From Archegozetes longisetosus (Eukaryota; Arthropoda; Arachnida; Sarcoptiformes; Trhypochthoniidae), in contig JAEMBT020000004.1 of the NCBI GenBank assembly GCA_018873245.2, positions 10,412,652 through 10,476,651 of the forward strand: a stretch of 64,000 nt of DNA. The letters run 5' to 3'. The position numbers and the translations under genes are program-made. Below the pieces are notes generated by a model. It did no database searches. It was given only the letters and a program-made list of their open reading frames with translations, and was not told where the DNA came from. Below are positions 61,422 through 64,000 of this stretch, one piece after another. How positions within the stretch are numbered: position 1 is the stretch's first letter; every line of letters starts with the position of its first letter.

Positions 61422-62492
61422 GCATTGGGAATCGATCAGGAGATATTGGATATAAAAACCGAATTTAGGATGAGATGATCCAAGTATTTAATTTACAATA
61501 AATAATATAACGTCAGTACTGAAAAAATAAGTAAAATATTTCAAAATCACTGAAAATTTTCAGTTTTTAATAAATAAACAGAAATCCGAGAGTGAATTCC
61601 GCACTAATTTTTTCACGTTATAGAAAACTACGGCAATGTTAAAAGTGGAATCTGCTGTGCTGACAGTGAATAAATTTTTACTGAAAATTTTATTCTTAAA
61701 ATTTCAAATTTCTTTTTTAATTATAACTCAATTATAACATTTTCAATTATGAAAAAATTTTAAAATTATTTGTGCATTTTCATTAGTGTATTAATCCAAT
61801 ATATTATTGAATTGAGAATACTTTTGTATACAAATTATCAATTCTATATCTATTAATAAAAATTCAATTAATTATAATAATATAACTTTTAAAAAATATA
61901 CTGAAAAATGAATATATTTCTAATATTATATAAAATAAAAATTACATATAGTAACAATACATGGATTAAAATGTACCCTTTTAGGATAACGAGAAAATTC
62001 TCTATAGGTATATCCCTTATTATAGTGTATGAATAATTCTTAAAATTCTCAGAACTTCTCAAAAATTTCGAGAAAACTATTTGTCTGATTTGTTGATTTT
62101 GTGTATAATTTATGTTTAAGTATATCTATAGATTTCGATAGAATTTCTATATTCAATAAGAGTTTGTTGAAAGTTCAAAATAATGATTGGTAAATTATTC
62201 ACAAGAAGATAACTAAAATTTTATTCATTATGCATGAAATATTCAAAATATTCAACTTTTCAGTAACATTTGATCTTTTGATCCGATCTTATAATTACAC
62301 ATTAATGTAAGACAGAATAATAATTTCAAAATATACATTTTATTCAATAAAATAATATTAATGGTTTTGAATCATAATCATTATATAATTTAATTAACAT
62401 TTCGTAAATCCTAATTATTCTATTTTTAGTTGAATTATAAATTTTCAATAAAATTGTGTATATTTTGTGAATTAAAAGTTAAAATAATGAAA
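61422..62492. other. AT-rich interior of the element, with a TPR remnant at its start
   Basis: 61425-61470 still translates as a degenerate TPR (GIDQEILDIKTEF). The remainder is very AT-rich and shows no coding signal. Confidence 0.5.
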
Positions 62493-62711
62493 TTAATGTT
62501 TGATTATTAAGAGGGCCCATAATTGAGAAAACCAGAGTTGGCCGTACTTATCATTAGGGAGTGAGGCGGCGGAAAGTTGAGAGTTAGATAAAAGAAGTCC
62601 GTTATTTTGGGTGAAATTTATCGCCGATTCCTCATTTTGACATATATTTGATATTTCTAATATATTTGGATCGTTTGATAATAAGTTTAATGCCATTGAA
62701 TTGAAATACAA
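62493..62711 (-). CDS. Hypothetical 72-aa ORF at the right end of the element
   Basis: Reads MYFNSMALNLLSNDPNILEI at the start and SLPNDKYGQLWFSQLWALLI near the end. It has mixed, protein-like composition unlike the surrounding AT-rich frames. No family is recognised. It is transcribed toward the element interior, opposite to the kinase gene. Confidence 0.3.
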   Translation of the reverse strand: MYFNSMALNLLSNDPNILEISNICQNEESAINFTQNNGLLLSNSQLSAASLPNDKYGQLWFSQLWALLIIKH

Positions 62712-62962
62712 TTAACAAATAAAAGGAATGAAAACCAATGAATGAAATAAAAGTAATTATAAAATAAGACTAAATAAAACAATAAAACTGAATTGAATTA
62801 AAATTTTATGTTCAAATAAAAATGACTCTTTAATACGTATTTTGAGAATGAAAGAATAGTATGGAAAATTTTAAGTATTTATGATTAACGTGTGAAATTA
62901 ATTAACTTATAAAGTAACCTTTCATATATATTATTATAAAGTGAGTGACCCTAAATGCAATC

Positions 62963-63005
62963 ATTAGTGTGAGACCCACAGGTATCGACATACGGAAGGA
63001 ATACC
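62963..63005 (-). repeat. Right terminal inverted repeat (43 bp)
   Basis: ATTAGTGTGAGACCCACAGG ... GGAAGGAATACC, the inverse of 57348-57390 with three mismatches, followed at once by the GATTAAAGG direct repeat (63006-63014). Confidence 0.85.
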
Positions 63006-63014
63006 GATTAAAGG

Positions 63015-63421
63015 ATTCGAAGAAGTTAACTTTAGTTAAGAATTAAAATAAAAATGGAAACTTTATTTTTTAAACCATTAAAAATTTTAATTCTAATAAT
63101 GAAAAATATAATAAAGAAATAGATCAAAAATAAAATTATATGTATAAATACAATTTTAAATAATTTAATTAATAAAACATTAATAAAATATGATGAAGAT
63201 CTTTTTTGCGTTTTTTTTAATCATTTTAGCATTTAGCATTTTAGCATTTTTCACATCCGAATCGGAATAGTAGAAAAGGCTATTGTTGCTGGCAACAAAA
63301 GGTGACTTGATATGTAATTTTCTAATGATGGAGAATACAGTGTGTAGTGTTTATTTTTTTAATTATATTCAATTTTAAACTAATAAATGGCTTTGATATA
63401 GCCCCAGCCAATTCTCTAGAG
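63015..63421. other. AT-rich spacer right of the element
   Basis: About 400 bases without coding signal. A small tandem repeat CATTTTAGCATTTAGCATTT lies at about 63222-63252. Confidence 0.45.
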
Positions 63422-63532
63422 ATGAACTTTAGTAAGAAGTGTGAGTTTTGTAATGGCATCTTTCACCATGCAGAATTGTACAAACACCAAAAGTCATGCC
63501 AAAGAAGAAGAATTAACAGAAAAATAAGCTAA
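63422..63532 (+). CDS. Small C2HC zinc-finger-like ORF (36 aa or more)
   Basis: MNFSKKCEFCNGIFHHAELY followed by KHQKSCQRRR: Cys-x2-Cys-x11-His-x4-Cys spacing of a C2HC/C2H2-like zinc finger, then a basic tail. The frame is open upstream to 63347, and an AG at 63400-63401 could be a splice acceptor, so this may be the last exon of a larger protein. Function unknown. Confidence 0.4.
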   Translation: MNFSKKCEFCNGIFHHAELYKHQKSCQRRRINRKIS

Positions 63533-63546
63533 AGCCACACAATGTA

Positions 63547-63756
63547 ATGAACGAATTAATATCTAGTACATCACCTTCTCAGATGCATAATGCAGCTAAT
63601 GGTGATGTAACATTAGTCGTGTATCTTGAAGAAGACTCTTCAAGTACCGTTGAGGATCAGGCGACTAACTCTCCTTTCACTCAGGGTCATCCAAATGGTT
63701 CGACAGAAGTTATAACACTTTCAGGGAAGATAATTAAGGCAAAATTACGAATATAA
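63547..63756 (+). CDS. Hypothetical ORF (69 aa)
   Basis: Starts MNELISSTSPSQMHNAANGD and ends STEVITLSGKIIKAKLRI. Ser/Thr-rich and acidic, with protein-like codon use. It lies 14 nt after the zinc-finger-like ORF in a different frame, so they may be exons of one gene or unrelated. No family is recognised. Confidence 0.3.
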   Translation: MNELISSTSPSQMHNAANGDVTLVVYLEEDSSSTVEDQATNSPFTQGHPNGSTEVITLSGKIIKAKLRI

Positions 63757-64000
63757 TTTAATGTGCTTAATATAACATAATAAAATCTTTTAACATTTTG
63801 ATTACAGCTTATTATCTAATGGACTGAAAGAAAATTTAGGGACGACTATATTTTCATAATTAATCCAATAGATCAATTATTTATAATTTTATAAAACATT
63901 TGTCTTAAATTTTAATTATCCAATAATAAACATCTGTGTAACGTTCTTATTGTTTCAATAAAAATTATTTTTAAAATAAAATTTATTTCGAGTGATGTGA
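63757..64000. other. Right edge, no gene seen
   Basis: AT-rich; AATAAA at 63780 and again near 63957 could be poly(A) signals for the small ORFs just upstream. Confidence 0.4.

Larger units (their letters stand above)
57348..63005 (+). mobile_element. 5.66-kb inverted-repeat-bounded element carrying a kinase-TPR gene
   Basis: Bounded by 43-bp terminal inverted repeats (57348-57390 and 62963-63005; three mismatches) and flanked by the direct repeat GATTAAAGG (57339-57347 and 63006-63014), a 9-bp apparent target duplication. Because G is shared at the edge, 8 bp is also possible. A duplication of 8-9 bp fits MULE- or hAT-like insertion rather than Tc1/mariner (TA) or piggyBac (TTAA). No transposase is seen inside. 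The plus strand carries a small ORF (57483-57710), kinase exons (57748 to 59119), and a TPR-ending exon (about 60141-61421); the minus strand carries a 72-codon ORF near the right end. Other elements are nested at 58506-59036 and 59144-59922. It is probably a non-autonomous element with captured gene content, though the class is unknown. Confidence 0.75.

Noticed and set aside
57348-63005. Considered whether the inverted-repeat element is a virus-like (Polinton-type) element
   Set aside because: No capsid, polymerase, integrase or packaging ATPase reading is visible, the ends are only 43 bp, and the duplication is 9 bp rather than 6 bp.

Overview
The window looks like nuclear DNA of an arthropod. 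It is strongly AT-rich, the genes are spliced with GT-AG introns that are mostly 60-100 bases long, and the gene set (L-type calcium channel, DYRK2-type kinase, ARL8, NAA10, MFSD3, PYROXD1, MBF1/EDF1, a DM-domain factor) is animal. A chelicerate, perhaps an acariform mite, is my guess from gene style. The sequence alone does not prove it.

Layout. 1-12.2 kb holds the 3' half of an L-type voltage-gated calcium channel alpha-1 gene (+), from the II-III linker to the C terminus, with about 20 exons including a tandem pair of alternative IIIS5 exons. 12.2-20.1 kb is gene-poor. 20.1-21.8 kb is a single-exon MFSD6-like transporter (+). 22.9-23.2 kb is an old fold-back repeat. 24.5-26.1 kb is PYROXD1 (+, 3 exons), convergent with intronless MBF1/EDF1 (-, 26.4-26.9 kb). 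31.4-33.4 kb is a DYRK2-class kinase with its whole ORF in one exon (+). 33.4-46.0 kb is a 12.5-kb stretch without a recognisable gene, with several simple repeats. 46.0-47.6 kb is MFSD3 (-, 5 exons). 50.0-51.5 kb is ARL8 (+, 6 exons), convergent with a DM-domain gene (-, 2 exons, 52.0-52.7 kb). NAA10 follows (-, 2 exons, 53.8-54.4 kb).

From 55 kb to the right end the sequence is repeat territory. It holds a hAT transposase remnant, a nearly perfect 0.5-kb palindrome, a run of A-rich GTAC motifs beside a small helix-turn-helix ORF, and a 5.66-kb element (57348-63005). That element is bounded by 43-bp inverted repeats and an apparent 9-bp target duplication (GATTAAAGG). Its interior carries a decayed eIF2-alpha-kinase-like (PEK-like) kinase domain, apparently continuous with a long C-terminal exon ending in a kinesin-light-chain-type TPR. 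The kinase has itself been hit by a GC-rich 17-bp minisatellite element (531 bp, 8-bp duplication), and its intron contains a 0.78-kb fold-back element. Two small ORFs of unknown function, one with a C2HC zinc-finger-like pattern, lie at the right edge.

The conserved genes are unrelated housekeeping, signalling and transport genes with no operon-like logic. The strongest candidates for something undescribed are the kinase-TPR-bearing inverted-repeat element with its nested insertions, and the duplicated IIIS5 exons of the calcium channel.
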